From Euglena gracilis (taxonomy: Eukaryota > Euglenida > Euglenophyceae > Euglenales), in the NCBI GenBank assembly GCA_039621445.1, contig CP154955.1:14754465-14818464 (forward strand): a DNA stretch of 64,000 nucleotides. The letters run 5' to 3'. Within the stretch, counting starts at the first letter, position 1. Each line of letters begins with the position of its first letter. This document shows, piece by piece, positions 9,842 through 21,626 of this stretch. The notes under the pieces were generated by a model. The model saw only the letters and a list, made by a program, of their open reading frames with translations, did no database searches and was not told the DNA's origin. The position numbers were made by a program, and so were the translations under genes.

Positions 9842-11624
9842 TTGCTGGAGCCGACCTGGGATGCCATTTCGCATGACCTTAGGGGGACCATCGCTCACAT
9901 CCCGCGGGGTGCGGTGAAGGCGGTGGCTCAAATATATGCTATTCTATTGAAAGACTACAACCATCGCCCCTCCTGGGAGCCGTTGCACGTGCTGTGGTGT
10001 ATGCCGAAGGCGGTGTTGGCACCCTTGGCACGCGCCGGCAGAAACCATTGGGCACAGCTTGGGAAAGCCATTGGAACCAGGGCACGTGCCTATCTCCTAC
10101 AACCGGTCGCAACCTCTTGGCAGCAGTCCCAGAAGCCGGCCGCAAACCCCGTCTCCTCGGTGTCCACACGCTCCACCGCAAGCAGAGCAGAAGAGGTTCA
10201 GACGCAACGCTTCATCCGCCGGAGGGAAATGTTGGTGGAAATAGGGGCAGTGGGGAAGGCATGCCAGTTGCTCCTCTCCGAAGGGGTGCAAGACGCGGCT
10301 CATCCTGCCGTGCGTGAAAGTTTACGCCGGATGCACCCAACAGGGACAGAACCTGGAAGGGGACATATTTCGAGGTGGAAACCACTATCACGCAGCGAAG
10401 ATGTGGCAGACGACCGCCGTATGGTGAAACATGCAGTGCGTAGCTTCGGCCCGGAGTCTACGGCAGGCCCTTCAAGACTTCGGCCTAAGCACCTGAAGTC
10501 CCTGCTCAGCGACGAGGCCGGGGGCTCAGCAGAGGACGTCCTGAATGATTTGACGGAGTTTGCCTTCGGGTGCGTGCTTGGGGGAATCCCCAATGGGGCA
10601 GCACAAGTGATGTGTGCTGCACGCCCGACCCCCCTCCAAAAAACCAAAACTGGGACAAGGGCACCCACAGACCCTGTGGGAAAGACATCCCCAGAAGAGG
10701 AGGGCACTAAACCCATCGCAGCTGGGGAAACCCTGTTCCGCCTGGTGGCAAAAGTGTTAAATGCGCCACCCGGAGGTCCGTCGCTCCCTCGCCACAGCCC
10801 TACCCCAACAAATGGGGGTGGGCGTACCTGATGCATGCGCTCTGATAGGAATGGGCATCCAGCAGCTAGTGGACGGCCTCTCTCATGTTGGAAAGGCAGA
10901 CTGGGGACTGCTCCAGCTGGATTTTTCAAACACATTCAACTGCATCTCAAGAGAGAATTTGCTTGCAGAAGTCGCTGAGCGATGCCCCCCGCTGCTTCCT
11001 TGGTTGGAGAGCTACTACGCCCGCCATTCTCAGTTGTATCTCGGAAAAACTTCATTGTGAAGCAAGTCTGGTGTGCAGCAAGGGGACCCGTGTGGGCCGG
11101 CTGCATTTGCCCTCGGGATACAGTCCCTCTTGGACAAACGGCAAGGTGTCGTGGGGTGGCAAGCCTGGTACCTGGATGATGCCCACATCATGGGCACGCC
11201 GGAACAGCTCGAAAGGGCAGCGAGGATGATCCTGAACGAGGGGCCACAGATTCGTGTGGGACTCAACCTGACGAAGTGCAAACTCTGGGGTCCCGCATTT
11301 GTTGCGCGTGGAGAAGGCCTGCTTCAAGGCATCCCAGTGGAACCTTTCACACCCGGCTCTGGCATCCGTGCGCTTGGAGTGCCCGTCTGCCACCCGGGAG
11401 GACGCCTGGACTTTGCCACTTTCCTTTGGGAGGAGCGCCTCTCGGGAGTCCGGAAAGCGTGCGACCTGCTGCAATTGCTGCTGTCGCCGCACCTACAGTT
11501 CTCACAGGTTTTGAGGACTTGGAGGCTCCAAGCACGCCCAAGGGAGCTCCAAGGGAAAAGTGTGAGCGCACACCACAGCAGGGAGCGAGGAGACGAGGCA
11601 AGGAGCGAGGAGACCAGGAGATGA
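9842..11624 (+). pseudogene. Non-LTR (LINE) reverse transcriptase, frameshifted
   Basis: Three overlapping plus frames (9842-10831, 10761-11060, 11073-11624) together carry the LINE RT domain: pre-RT GPSRLRPKHLKSLL (~10,467-10,508), KPIAAGETLFRLVAKVL (~10,710-10,760), motif A LLQLDFSNTFN (~10,910-10,942), motif B GVQQGDPCGP (~11,066-11,095) and motif C YLDD (11,168-11,179). The first frame shift lies near 10,760; a stop and shift lie near 11,060. Homology stops near 11,560; the C-terminal zinc finger and endonuclease-like domain are missing here but occur, inverted, at 13,804-15,023. Decayed or error-bearing copy. Confidence 0.8.
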
Positions 11625-11639
11625 GACGAGGAGATGAAG

Positions 11640-12300
11640 CCTTTTTACCCAACCAACCGAATGCACCACTACCAACTTGTCCATAGCCTAGCCCCGTTGG
11701 GGCTTTCCTCTTTATAAACGGCCCCATCACACGCTACCCAAGCCCCGAGCCCCGCTGCCTATATTCCTCACCCCAACCTCACCTCACCTTCCCATACCGT
11801 GAATGGAAAGGAGGACCGAAGGATTTGTATTTTTTTCAATGTTGAGCCATAGCCCCTGTAGGAGAGCGGCCCAAAGTGTATGGAGTTTTGATGCTTGGTT
11901 TGGATTCTGAGTCATTGGTGAGGGAAGAAGCCTCACCTTCTCCATGGATGCGGACGGGGGGGGGCTGAATTTTCTCCGATTTTTCGGTGAGCTCCCTCCA
12001 AACGTGTTTCGGTCGAATTCCCATGTCCAAAGGATGGTGTTATGGAGGCCGCCTGTTTTTTCAGTTGATGTATGATACACCACACGACGACCCCGTGAAT
12101 TGTTATTTACGGAATTTTGACTTTGTGCAAGATTATTGGGAAAAAGTGAGTTCGATCCTACGCACACCCCTCTGGTCGGGGGGTATACCAGTGGGCGAAA
12201 TGGGGGTGGCCTGAGCCCTCCACCACCCGGAAAAACACTGGCCCCGGACTAGGGAACGGCAGCCTCAGGGGTGGGTGTTGGGGACGAGGCAGCCGGCCGA
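11640..12300. other. No clear gene
   Basis: Pyrimidine-rich tail after the LINE fragment, then AT/GC-mixed DNA. No recognisable coding, RNA or element ends. Confidence 0.4.
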
Positions 12301-12306
12301 GGGCCC

Positions 12307-12810
12307 CAAAAAACGTCATTTTTCGGTCATTTTCGCCCAAAATCGGCCGCGCCGGCGCTCCAAAAACGAGCGCTCTGCCCCGGCTAGAGATCGGTGATCC
12401 TCTTCCTCATTGTTGCGAAGGGCGGCGGGCGGACCGGCCGCAATTTTGCCCGCGGCGGGCTTGCGTAAAACGCAGCAGTTACCGCACGGGAGGCGCCTAA
12501 TAGCAGGTAGGTAACAGACACCCCCAAAAACGCAATTTTTCGGTCATTTTCGCCCAAAATCGGCCGCGCCGGCGCCCCAAAACCGAGCGCTCTGCCCCGG
12601 CTAGAGATCGGCGATCCTTTTCCTCATTGTTGCGAAAGGCGGCGGGTGGACTGGCGTAATTTTGGCTGCGGCGGGCGTGCGTAAAACGCAGCAGTTACCC
12701 CTCGGGAGGCGCAAAATAGCAGGTAGGTAACGAACGTCCCAAAAATCATCATTTTATGGTCATTTTCGCCCAAAATCGGCCGCGCCGGCGCTCCAAAAAC
12801 GAGCGCCCGG
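12307..12810. repeat. 216-bp tandem repeat, about 2.3 copies
   Basis: The string GGTCATTTTCGCCCAAAATC recurs at 12,325, 12,542 and 12,758 (steps of 217 and 216). The rest of the unit follows, including CGGCCGCGCCGGCG, GAGCGCTCTGCCCCGGCTAG and GTAAAACGCAGCAGTTACC. Copies differ by scattered substitutions. Non-coding. Confidence 0.8.
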
Positions 12811-13104
12811 GCTGGGGTCTCGGGTCCGACGCTCGCAGGCGGGGCGCCGGGTGTGACAGCATGTGGTTTCCCGCTGTGTCCGCGGTGAGTGTCCACCACT
12901 CTCGTTTGGGTTTTCTGGTTTCATGAAATCCTGCATCCATCTTTGGAGCCAATTAGCCAATTGTGTTGCTGTCATTCGTGCTGAGACGAACGTTAGTTTT
13001 GCCGAGGCGTTGTTCTGTTGCACACCCACTTCTGCGTGGGGAGTGCCTTTGGTGGTGTCTTGCAAGATTCGCCGAATGAGGTGTACCCTTGCCTGTCCAT
13101 CCAC
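12760..13104 (-). CDS. Unrecognised ORF, 114 codons
   Basis: Open minus frame whose first 70 residues look protein-like (QARVHLIRRILQDTTKG..., ATQLANWLQRWMQDFMKPEN), with a less convincing Arg-rich tail running into the tandem repeat. It sits 5' of nothing recognisable and 3' of the LINE piece at 13.8-15.0 kb on the same strand. It could be an exon or a retroelement gag-like remnant; no family recognised. Confidence 0.25.
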   Translation of the reverse strand: MDGQARVHLIRRILQDTTKGTPHAEVGVQQNNASAKLTFVSARMTATQLANWLQRWMQDFMKPENPNESGGHSPRTQRETTCCHTRRPACERRTRDPSPGARFWSAGAADFGRK

Positions 13105-13803
13105 TCCATGGGTGTGTTACTACAGAGATCAGCTTCCATCCAACTCTTGAGCATCGTTGTTCATATTTGCTGATTTTTTGGTCTTCTGTTTACTTGAGGA
13201 ATGCCTTGGCTTCTTCAGGCGTTGTTACGTTTTAACTGAGACGCACCCCCTGCACGATGAACACAACTTTTTGTCCTCGCCAACGAAGAATTAGGATATC
13301 AGCCGGTCTATTGTTGTCTGGGAGTGCCTGTTCCTTTTGTGCTGTGTGTGTGTGTGTGTGTCCCTTTGTTTGCAGCAGTTCCAATGGCTTCTTTTACAGG
13401 CGACTTTGCCGGTGGTGGGGCGAACCGAGTCCACCGACCAGTGGCACAGCCTACTGTATTTGACAGGTTCCAAGGTGAGGTGATGTACAGATGGGCGGAG
13501 CCCATGGTTCAGGGGTAAGGTGGTCAGGTGAACCCGGAATCGGTCATGCAGGGGCCAGGGTCCGAGGGGTAAGGTGAGTGGCAGGGAGCAGGAGGAGTGG
13601 CATCGATGGGGGCAGGCCGTTCCCCGGTGTGCTCAATGGAGGTTTCGGGTTTGTCCGACCTTTCGGCGTTCTGTCAGGTGTATTTACCGTGTTGTCTCTA
13701 CGGGACAGAGCCAATAATACAGGTCCTTGTGAGCCGGTGTATGCTGCCTGGGCATGGCATCAGCGGCCACCGGTGTTTACACGGTGTTCGCCCTAACCCT
13801 ATT

Positions 13804-15023
13804 TTACTCCGTGGCATATGGGGTGTGGGTGGTGAGATCCACGTCGCCTGATGGCTCCGCCACTGCTCCCCAAGCCACCTGGCGAGCCAATTCTCTTGCC
13901 AACGTTAGACTCAGCGCTTGCCATACCGTGGCCTCTGACGATCGTCGTTGAGGAACATCGATCTGCGCCAATACAGTGCGGAGGAATCCTGCCGCTTGCT
14001 CCCCCATCCCTCCTAAGCAATCCACCACAAACGGGATGAACGTCCATCCCAGCCGTTCGCAGGTGGCTGCATACTTGCGTTCTTTATCCCCCTCTTGTAC
14101 TTCGTGCAATCCACCACAAACGGGATGAACGTCCATCCCAGCCGTTCGCAGGTGGCTGCATACTTGCGTCCTTTATCCCCCTCTTGTACTTCGTGCCACC
14201 GTGCAAAGGCGTCCATTGAGGAGACCGGGTTTGCTGGTTGCAACGGGTTGCGGACCGAAACATCCACTGCCGCAGGTCCGTCCGCGTCGAATCTCGTGAT
14301 GAAGCAATCTCCAGGCCTCGTCCGGTTGTCTGCCTCCTCTTCTCGACGAGCCATGAACACGGCCCTTCTCGTAAGGTCCAAAACGAACGTCTGGAGGGCA
14401 CCATGTCGCCGCAAAGTATTGTTTTTGGGGCAGCAGACAAGGTGATTTCCTCGAACGCCCATTTGTTGGTGGCAGCGGGGGCATTCCGGCGAGGAGCCAT
14501 CTGTCGTTGTGGGGCAAACTTGGCACCCCAAGCCCAAGGACCACTGCGTCAGGGCTGTGAATTCTGCCGGTGGGATGAGGATTTTCAGGGGGGCAGAGGG
14601 GTTGACCGCTGCCCACGCCATGGCGTGCGGCCTCCGCTGGCATGCGAAACGGACCGCGTCATTTCCAACAAGGCCAGCAAAAAGCAGGTTTGCCCGGACC
14701 TTGACGACCTCATCTGTCCACCACTTTTGTTTCACCATTGTGGGAGACAAGTAACTCGCTTTGCTTGGGTCCGTTAAGAGGTCACACACAGGCGGCACCC
14801 CTTTGGTGTGGCCCGAGATCACCAAGCCCGTCTCTTCGTAATACCGTGGGAGCTGGGGGCAACCTTCTGGTAGGCACAGAGTGCTATCCGCTCGTGAGAG
14901 GAAGTCAAGGATGGCCGCCCACCTTGCCGGTGCTCTGGAAACCTCTGGGTCCCGGATCCCAAGCCCCCCCCAGGCGTGTGCGCGGTCGCAGGTGGTGCGC
15001 GGTAAACCAGGGACGGGCGACAC
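13804..15023 (-). pseudogene. Non-LTR retrotransposon C-terminal part (zinc finger + restriction-like endonuclease)
   Basis: Minus frame with AHAWGGLGIRDP, KWWTDEVVKVRANLLFAGL, a Cys/His cluster (CxxC...CxxC...H..CC at ~14,510-14,410), RHGALQTFVLDL and RPGDCFITRFDADGPAAVDV, continuing to GDKGRKYAATCERLGW and FIPFVVDC. The zinc cluster followed by PGD...AVDVSV is the pattern of the restriction-like endonuclease domain of R2-type LINEs. An 89-bp tandem duplication at 14,017-14,194 breaks the frame; its downstream copy restores it (LGGMGEQAAGFL...) to a stop at 13,804. RT is missing upstream. Confidence 0.7.
14017..14194. repeat. 89-bp tandem duplication inside the LINE endonuclease region
   Basis: GCAATCCACCACAAACGGGA begins at 14,017 and again at 14,106, and the following ~89 bases repeat with one visible change (GCGTTC versus GCGTCC). 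89 is not a multiple of three, so it shifts the frame. Confidence 0.9.
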
Positions 15024-15049
15024 CTCGGACCGGTAAAGGAGTCAATTTT

Positions 15050-15370
15050 TAATTGTGCAGCAATTTTTTTGAGGAGGGGAGTGTGCGCGGTCCGAGGGTG
15101 CCCTCCCCAAGGAGGGGTCCCAAGGGGCCCAAAGGGGCCACGAAGGGCCGCGAGGGGGCTCCAAGCCCCCAAGGGCCTTTTGAGGCCCCACTGGCCCCCA
15201 AGGGGGCCCCACAGCCCAATTTTACCAAGCAAAGGGAAGGTGAAGTAGGGGGCAGGTTGAGGGGGGCAACAGGCAACCCCCAAGGGGATGCGCAAGCCCT
15301 GCTGGGCTTTGTGCAAGCATGCGCACCCCCTTGGTGGGCGCTTGGGATGGCGCAATTCAATAAGAATTGC
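15050..15370. repeat. GC-rich region of CCAAGGGG/GGGGCCC short palindromes
   Basis: Dense CCCAAGGGG, GGGGCCC and CAAGGGG motifs. Open in several frames but with no protein pattern. Confidence 0.45.
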
Positions 15371-15577
15371 GCAAAGTATACCAAGTAGCTCCCCCAGCTG
15401 TAGTCCCCTTCAATTGTACATTTTCTCTCCACAGGGCTCTGTTTACTCTATTCACTGTGTTCTCACATTGTCATTCAATTGTGCATTGCAAAAGACGAAT
15501 CAAGGAAACAATGAATTACAACTTCAAGTTCAACTCTCATTGATCAAGCATTCAAGTTCATTTGTTGAGGCAAAAGT

Positions 15578-15793
15578 ATGTCTTCCCCCCATTATTCTCT
15601 GGCTACGCCAACACCCACCCCTACCCCGCTTTATAACCAAGGGGAAAACCTCCACCAGGTGGGCCCAATGGGCTCAAATGCAAACGATCCTACGCAGGTT
15701 GCGCCACCAGGGATCCCTTCCCAGGGACCTCAGGCGGGGCAACCCTTACAGGCGGACTGGCAGAGAGGCTTGTGCCCACTGTTTATGATTTAG
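15578..15793 (+). CDS. Small unrecognised ORF (possible retroelement start)
   Basis: ATG-initiated 71 codons beginning MSSPHYSLATPTPTPTPLYN and rich in Pro, Gln and Gly, like many gag N-termini. No downstream continuation recognised. The region 15,370-15,577 upstream is AT-rich and could be leader or repeat sequence. Weak. Confidence 0.2.
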   Translation: MSSPHYSLATPTPTPTPLYNQGENLHQVGPMGSNANDPTQVAPPGIPSQGPQAGQPLQADWQRGLCPLFMI

Positions 15794-15799
15794 TGGGCG

Positions 15800-17340
15800 A
15801 GCGGTGATGACAGACATTGTGCCCCGAACGAGAGTGGCGAAGGAATGGCATGGCGCCTTGGCTCCCGAGAAGTCTGTGGTTCGAAGCAGGTCGTTTGCTT
15901 TACAGGCATCAAGACATTGTCTGAGCACCGTGAAGCAAAGCGAAAGAGAAGAGCAAGCACAAAATACATGGAGAGAGGGAGAGCGAGATCATTCATCATA
16001 TGCCCAAGAAGTCAAAACATATGTGAATCGTGGATTCAAAAACAAAACATGTGATGCACAAGCAATGCATATGTAGGCACACAAATAACCCGCCGAAACA
16101 GCACTTGGCCCGATTCAAAACAAGAGCCTCAAACATTCCGGCTCCCCCATTCAAAAAAAGCAAAACGAACCGAGCCTTCAACTTTCGACTTACTAGGGTT
16201 TCAAAGATTTTTTCGTTTGTCCCAAATTTCAGTCCCCACGAAGCCATTTCACCCACCCTTTCTTCAAGTATGCAAAAACACTGGAAATGGTCAGGGTGGG
16301 TGTTTTGGTGCAATGGATGGTGGAAAAAGGCAACAGAAACACGCACACACCGTGAAAGTGGGAAGAGGGACCTGAAAGTGACAATTATCCAAACAATGCA
16401 CCTTGCCTTGAATTCAATTCTCCAATTCAATCTTTGATTGTAAGCCAGATGGGAAAAAACCCACAAAGGTCTGTGGAAGCAAATTGTGTTAAATTAGAAC
16501 CTCAAATTAGGCTTTTCATATTGAATGCGCGTTCTGCGCGGAATGCAAATTCCGTGTTTTCAAAAGCTTCCGCCGAACCATTTTTGACTTTCGGACGCCC
16601 CGACAGTCGACACCCCTCCCTTGCGACATTAGTCGGACCCTCAAAAAAAAAAGAAAATTTTGCAAAAAAGCGAAGAAATCCAAAAATCAGAACGAAACCC
16701 GAAAGAAAATGAGATTTCTTCACTAATGTGTTGAGAGAGGGAATGATGAAACGCCTATGCCCGTCGCTTTTGTTACCTTGCCACAAAAACAAGGTACAGG
16801 GCACCACTTAGCGGCTCCACAGAAATGTGTGAAAACGTCCCCCCACCAAATCCAAAAAATCCATGCGCCGCCCCCCCTCCCCACAGGTTGGGGGCATAAA
16901 AAAGTTCCAACAGAAAAAATTGCCACGAACTCTGTGAATGTCAAATGAAAACTGGGCGAGCGTCCCCCAATCAAAAAAAAATCGTGGGGAGAGTTCTGAC
17001 TTTTTTGCACCTGGAGGGAAAGTTTTGGAGGAAATTTTGCCCCCCCCCCCCCTGTACGTTCGGCTTGACCGCTTGGGGAGAGTTCGGACCGCCCCCCCCC
17101 CGGACGATTGTGTCTCCCTTTCTCATGGCATACAAAAAAAAAACTCGGGTTCTTGGATTGGTAGGGATTCTCTTGCACAACTCACTCCTCGCGGACATCT
17201 GAAGTGTTCTCAAACCCTTCATGAATGAAATCCGGTGAAATTCAAAAAAAAATCCGACATGAAATCGACCCATAGATTTTCCTTCGAGCAATACCTTACC
17301 AACTCCTCACTAAACCGGTGTATAAAATTCCCCACCGGCT
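15800..17340. other. No clear gene
   Basis: AT-rich DNA with C-run blocks at 17,041-17,052 and 17,092-17,101. I see no coding or RNA feature. Confidence 0.4.
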
Positions 17341-17350
17341 CCCAAGTTTT

Positions 17351-18171
17351 CTACCCATCAATATATCCAACCCATTTTGTGAGGAACTCCCAGGTTTCCC
17401 CCCCCTTGCGATGATTCAGACTTTTTTCTACCTCCCACTCACCAGGCATTGCTTCTTCCTCTTTTTCCGTTCTCTTGAAAAAGAACAAAGGAAACCCCTC
17501 ACCAAAAACTTCAGGCTCTTTGTACTCCTTAAGGAAACTACTGTCAGCCTTGATTTCCATCCCGGGTTCAATTTCAAAAACGTAAATCCTCTCCCCCTCA
17601 CGGGCTTTGATAATCCACGGTCCAATCCATCTGGAATCCAATTTTTCCCCGGATCCCTCGGGTCTCCTATCCCTCAGTTGGGTTCCTAATTTTAAGGGCA
17701 CCAACTCCCTCCTCCCTTGGTTAACCCAACTCGCTTGAACCCAATGTGTGTGGTTGAGCACCTTTGCAACTTTCTCATCCATCTCCCTCATTCGGCGAAA
17801 AAACCTTTGAGCGTTTTCACACTGCTTTGTTGGTTCATAGGGTATCCCCCCTATGGGTCTATCCCTTCCGAACGAAATTTTGTAAGGACTAAAACCACTC
17901 TCCCCCTTGGTGCCATGAATACGATAGCTTCCACCCAATTCCTTTTTTCCTCCACAAATAATTTTCGGAGGACTTCCATAATTTGTAAACCGGCTCTTTT
18001 TACCCTCCCATTAGCTTGGTGGTGGTAAGCTTGGGAAAATGCTTGTCTAATCCCCGTGAGTGAACACATGGTTTGCCACCATGTGTTGACAAAATGGCTC
18101 CCTTGGTCACTTGAAATTATTGAAAGTACTCCAAAGGGTTTCCATTGCGACTTAAGCAATTCCTTGGCCAA
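17351..18171 (-). pseudogene. Ty3/gypsy integrase-chromodomain remnant
   Basis: Minus frames 18171-17851 and 17938-17351 give integrase core SDQGSHFVNTWWQTMCSLTG, then a zone that normally carries the catalytic Glu but here reads ANGRVKRAG (Lys in place of Glu). A GPY-like region (LDSRWIGPWIIKAREG) and a chromodomain start (EWEVEKSLNHRKGGETWEFL, TKWVGYIDG) follow. A frameshift separates the frames near 17,900. Gag, RT and LTRs were not found; an older chromodomain-type element distinct from the one inserted at 18,393. Confidence 0.65.
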
Positions 18172-18392
18172 CTTTGCACCCGTTAATCCCCTATCAATTC
18201 ATGGTATGGCTACAATCCAACCTGGGTCTTAAAAAACGGGAATTGGCTCGCAGGGGCTGCCCCCGTCACACCTACCCGTGCCGTACGCCCGGGTCATCTT
18301 GCTGGCTGCATTGATTTGCATGGGATCCCACAAAGCTGGAATTTTCAGCGTAGTTCCCGGGCGGTGCACCACCAGACCAACCACATAATCCT

Positions 18393-18583
18393 TGGACGTC
18401 TCAGAATATTCTTTTGTTTTTGTTGAAATCCTCGGATTCCCAATTTTTCTTGATATCCCAATTGTCCCCAAAGACGTAACACAATCAATGTGAAGACATA
18501 ACCAGAGCCAGCAGTCTGCACAGGAGGAAAGGTTCGAATTAGGAATACAAAGTTCGGTTCAGGCGGTTAGTAAATAGTCCGCA
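18393..18583 (-). repeat. 3' LTR of the Ty3/gypsy element
   Basis: 191 bp, nearly identical to 25,248-25,438. Ends TG...CA; target duplication ATCCT lies at 18,388-18,392. Confidence 0.95.
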
Positions 18584-18869
18584 CACGCCCACCATGCCGG
18601 AGGACGCGGCGCCACAGGCACAGGACGAAACGGCATCACACCACAAACAAAATGGCTTTACTATGGTTCAAGCACGAATGAATGGTGTTCAACACGAATT
18701 GTCCACAAAAATGGTTCAGAACGACAAATGTCAACACAAAGGAAGGTAAAAGAGGTTACTTCCGACGTTCACCGTGGTCCCTTCACTTCGTGGTTGGCTT
18801 GCCATTCAAAAGTAACACAAACCTGGGCGAAACTCCTCGCATCAATGGCAGGTTTGTGACTAAAAGCCT

Positions 18870-19892
18870 TCAAAGGTTAGACAACCATCCACCCATGGCG
18901 AGGCGGGTTGGTGTCTCCTGACCCGAAGAACCATCCAAAAGGCCCCCTGGGGGGCTTGACTTTCCTCCCGCGTGACTGAAAGCACGATCAAAACATTTGG
19001 GGGGAGGCCAGGCTGTCTCTTGAGATGCCAACCCCCATTCACATTCTGAAACGTCGCAAAACATTCTGAGCGCCTGGCGTAGGATCGATTGCAAATTGTG
19101 ATCCACACAATAATTCTTGAAAACCTCATTCATTCTGCCTCCTGGTTGCACAAAGGAAGCCACAGGCTCCCATGTACTGCTGCTTGCCGGAAAATTCTCC
19201 CACCAAACCAAAAATTTCCATCCCCCTTGGTACTTGTGCTTCAAAATCTTGTAAACATTGTAAAAACCCAACTGTGCTTGTTCTTCTTCTGACATCTAAA
19301 GGGGGTGGTCCCCTTTTTGGTCTGGCATGGGGGTGTCACCCTCCACTGGGTCTCCCACAACCACATCACCGGTCAAAAGGTCTGGGTCTTCTTCCAAAAG
19401 GCTTTCTTCATGCAAAGCAACCTCCCACTTTTTGCACAAACCCAAAGAGACATCAATGACCCCTCCAAAAGATGGACTACTTGCAATTTGCACTGAATTG
19501 AACCTCGATTTGAGAACCCGAAAAGGTCCTTGCCAGGGGGGGGAAAGCTTGGGCCATGATTTGTTTGGCCACCTTTTGTTGTGCACCAAAACATAGTCAT
19601 CTTCTTCAATTTTTGCTGGTACCCTCCCTTTGTTGGCACTCTCAAAATCTTTTTTCCTCAATTCTTTCAATCTCTGGGAAGCTCTTTCTTGAATTTCCAT
19701 CTGGGTCAAAAGCCAAGAATGGGTTTCTGGATTTGTCACCGGTTCTGGGGGTAATTCAAACCTCCAAGCTGGTCTGCCCAAAAACATTTCATGGGGTGAC
19801 AACATTGTTGTGAGGGAAATCTGTGAATTCATCAAAAATGTGCAATACGGGATCAGCTGCACCCAATTTTTGTCCTTGGAAGACAGACTCAA
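18870..19892 (-). pseudogene. Integrase C-terminus and chromodomain of the Ty3/gypsy element
   Basis: WVQLIPYCTFLMNSQ, MFLGRPAWRFELP and a GPF-type module (SPPWQGPFRVLKSRF) are followed, across an in-frame TAG at ~19,295, by a chromodomain (YNVYKILKHKYQGGWKFLVW, WENFPASSSTWEP). Chromodomains steer integration of this clade to marked chromatin. The end near 18,870 is followed by ~280 bp of non-coding DNA before the 3' LTR. Confidence 0.82.
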
Positions 19893-19895
19893 TGC

Positions 19896-20745
19896 TCACA
19901 TATTCTGCAAGCACATTTTATTGACATTTTCAACCAAACCGTTTGATCGGGGGTTCCGGGGCAGAGAAAACGATAATTTCACGTCGAGAGCTTTCAGGGC
20001 TGTCTGGTAAAAACCACTGGGCTGTCTGAATCGCACGTCGTTGTCAGACCTCACAACGGATGGTTTTCCAAAAACAGAAATCCACCGGTCCAAAATAAGT
20101 CTCAAAACACCTTCTCCGGTTACCGTTTTCTGTGTGGGGATGAATTGGCAAAAATGGGACAAATTGTCGACCAAAGTCAGCACATAGTCAAAACCATTGT
20201 AGGGGTCCATTTGCACAAAATCCAAACACAAAACTTCATTGCTCACTGTTGGAATCGGTAAAGAACCCACCTTTCCACGGTCACTGGGGCGGTTTTGTTT
20301 TGAAAGGGTGCAAATTTCACATGTCATCACAATGGCCCTGGAAATTTCCAACATGTCTTTCTTGGAAACCTTGGACTGAAAATGGCTCAAAAAAAAACAA
20401 CAATGTCCTTTCAGCACCAACATGGTTGCTTGCCTTGTGACATTCATCCAAACAAACCCTCAACAAATGAGATGGAACAACCAATTTTCCTTCACAATAC
20501 ATGGCCTTGGCAGATCTGAACCAAAACTCATTGTCAATGAAACAGGGTTTTGAAATCTCCACTTTTTCCCAAAAATCCTTCAGCTCTGAATTCAAATAAT
20601 CCTTTTCTGACACTTGCACTCTGTGGGACAAACTGAAAATCTTCTGCAAAAACAGGTCAAGCTGCACATCCATTTTCTGAAAAGCGTTCCTTGCTTCTTC
20701 CTCAAAATGAATTTCAAATTTGTTCTCAAAATCAGCACGAGACAA
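19896..20745 (-). pseudogene. Integrase of the Ty3/gypsy element
   Basis: Two minus frames joined by a shift in an A/T run near 20,395. The zinc-binding part has CHKASNHVG and later TCEICTLSK (HHCC). The catalytic core has EVLCLDFVQMDPYNGFDYVL, VVRSDNDVRFRQPSG and GLVENVNK, giving the D, D and E residues. An in-frame TGA at ~19,893 interrupts it before the C-terminal part. Confidence 0.85.
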
Positions 20746-21626
20746 AAATCACACAATTCATTTTTGCAACCTGCCACATGAACGATATTCAGTTTGAACT
20801 GGTGCAAAAACACATACATCCTTCTCAGTCTTTTGTTGAGGGGGGGTTCACCCTTGAGAAAAGAGGTGGCTGCCTCATTGTCTGTCATCCACACAATTGG
20901 CAGATTTTGCAAAATCCTTGTTTGTGAAGCAATGGTCAGCACACCACTCAAAATTTCCTTTTCCCAGGTGGTGTATTTTTTTCTTGCCTCACTCCATTTC
21001 CAGTTGTAGTGGCCCAAGGGCACCAACCTCATTTCACTGGGGTAGTTGTTTTTCAGGGTTCCATCCACCTTCACACCACTTGTTCGAAAATTCTCAGGAA
21101 TTTGTGTTTGTTGGAGGGTTTGCCACTGAAACAATGCTGAACCACCTCCCAAATCCGAACTGTCAGTCACCAAAACAATCTCTCCTGAACTCCTGGGGGT
21201 ACCCAAAACATCAAGAGAAGACAACTTCCTTTTCAATGCATTCAAACAACTCTCCTCCTTTTCAGTCCACCTCCATTTCACATCCTTTTTCAGAAGATCT
21301 GTGAGCGGGGCTGAGTCAAAAGTAAAACCTTTCACGTGTCTGCGGTAGAAATTCATGGCTCCCAAAATTCGCCTCAAATCCCTTTGATTCTGAACTCGAA
21401 AACTCAGAATTGGTTCAATGTTTCTTTTGTTTGCCTGCCACATTCCCCATCCCAACGAGAAACCCAAATAGTCAATGGACTGATTCAGAAAGGAACATTT
21501 GCTCAATTTGATTCTCACTTGGTTCTTTCTGCAAACTTCAAACCACTTTTCCAAAAGATACAAAATGATCCTCTTCAGAGTTTGCACCAACCCCTGTGTC
21601 ATCGAAAAAAGAAGCCAGGTGTCCAT
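20592..21626 (-). pseudogene. RT end and RNase H of the Ty3/gypsy element
   Basis: Frame continuing RT after the shift near 21,562: VRIKLSKCSFLNQSIDYLGF, RRILGAMNFYRRHVKGFTFD, then RNase H with VTDSSDLGGGSALF, EKEILSGVLTIASQ and VWMTDNEAATSFL supplying the catalytic acidic residues, and HQFKLNIVHVAGCKNELCDF. A second single-base shift near 20,745 ends the useful frame. Confidence 0.88.

Noticed and set aside
9500-15023. Plus LINE 5' part and minus LINE 3' part as one twin-primed, inverted copy
   Set aside because: Twin priming would place the inverted 5' part upstream of the 3' part. Here the two pieces face each other tail to tail with 2 kb of other repeats between.
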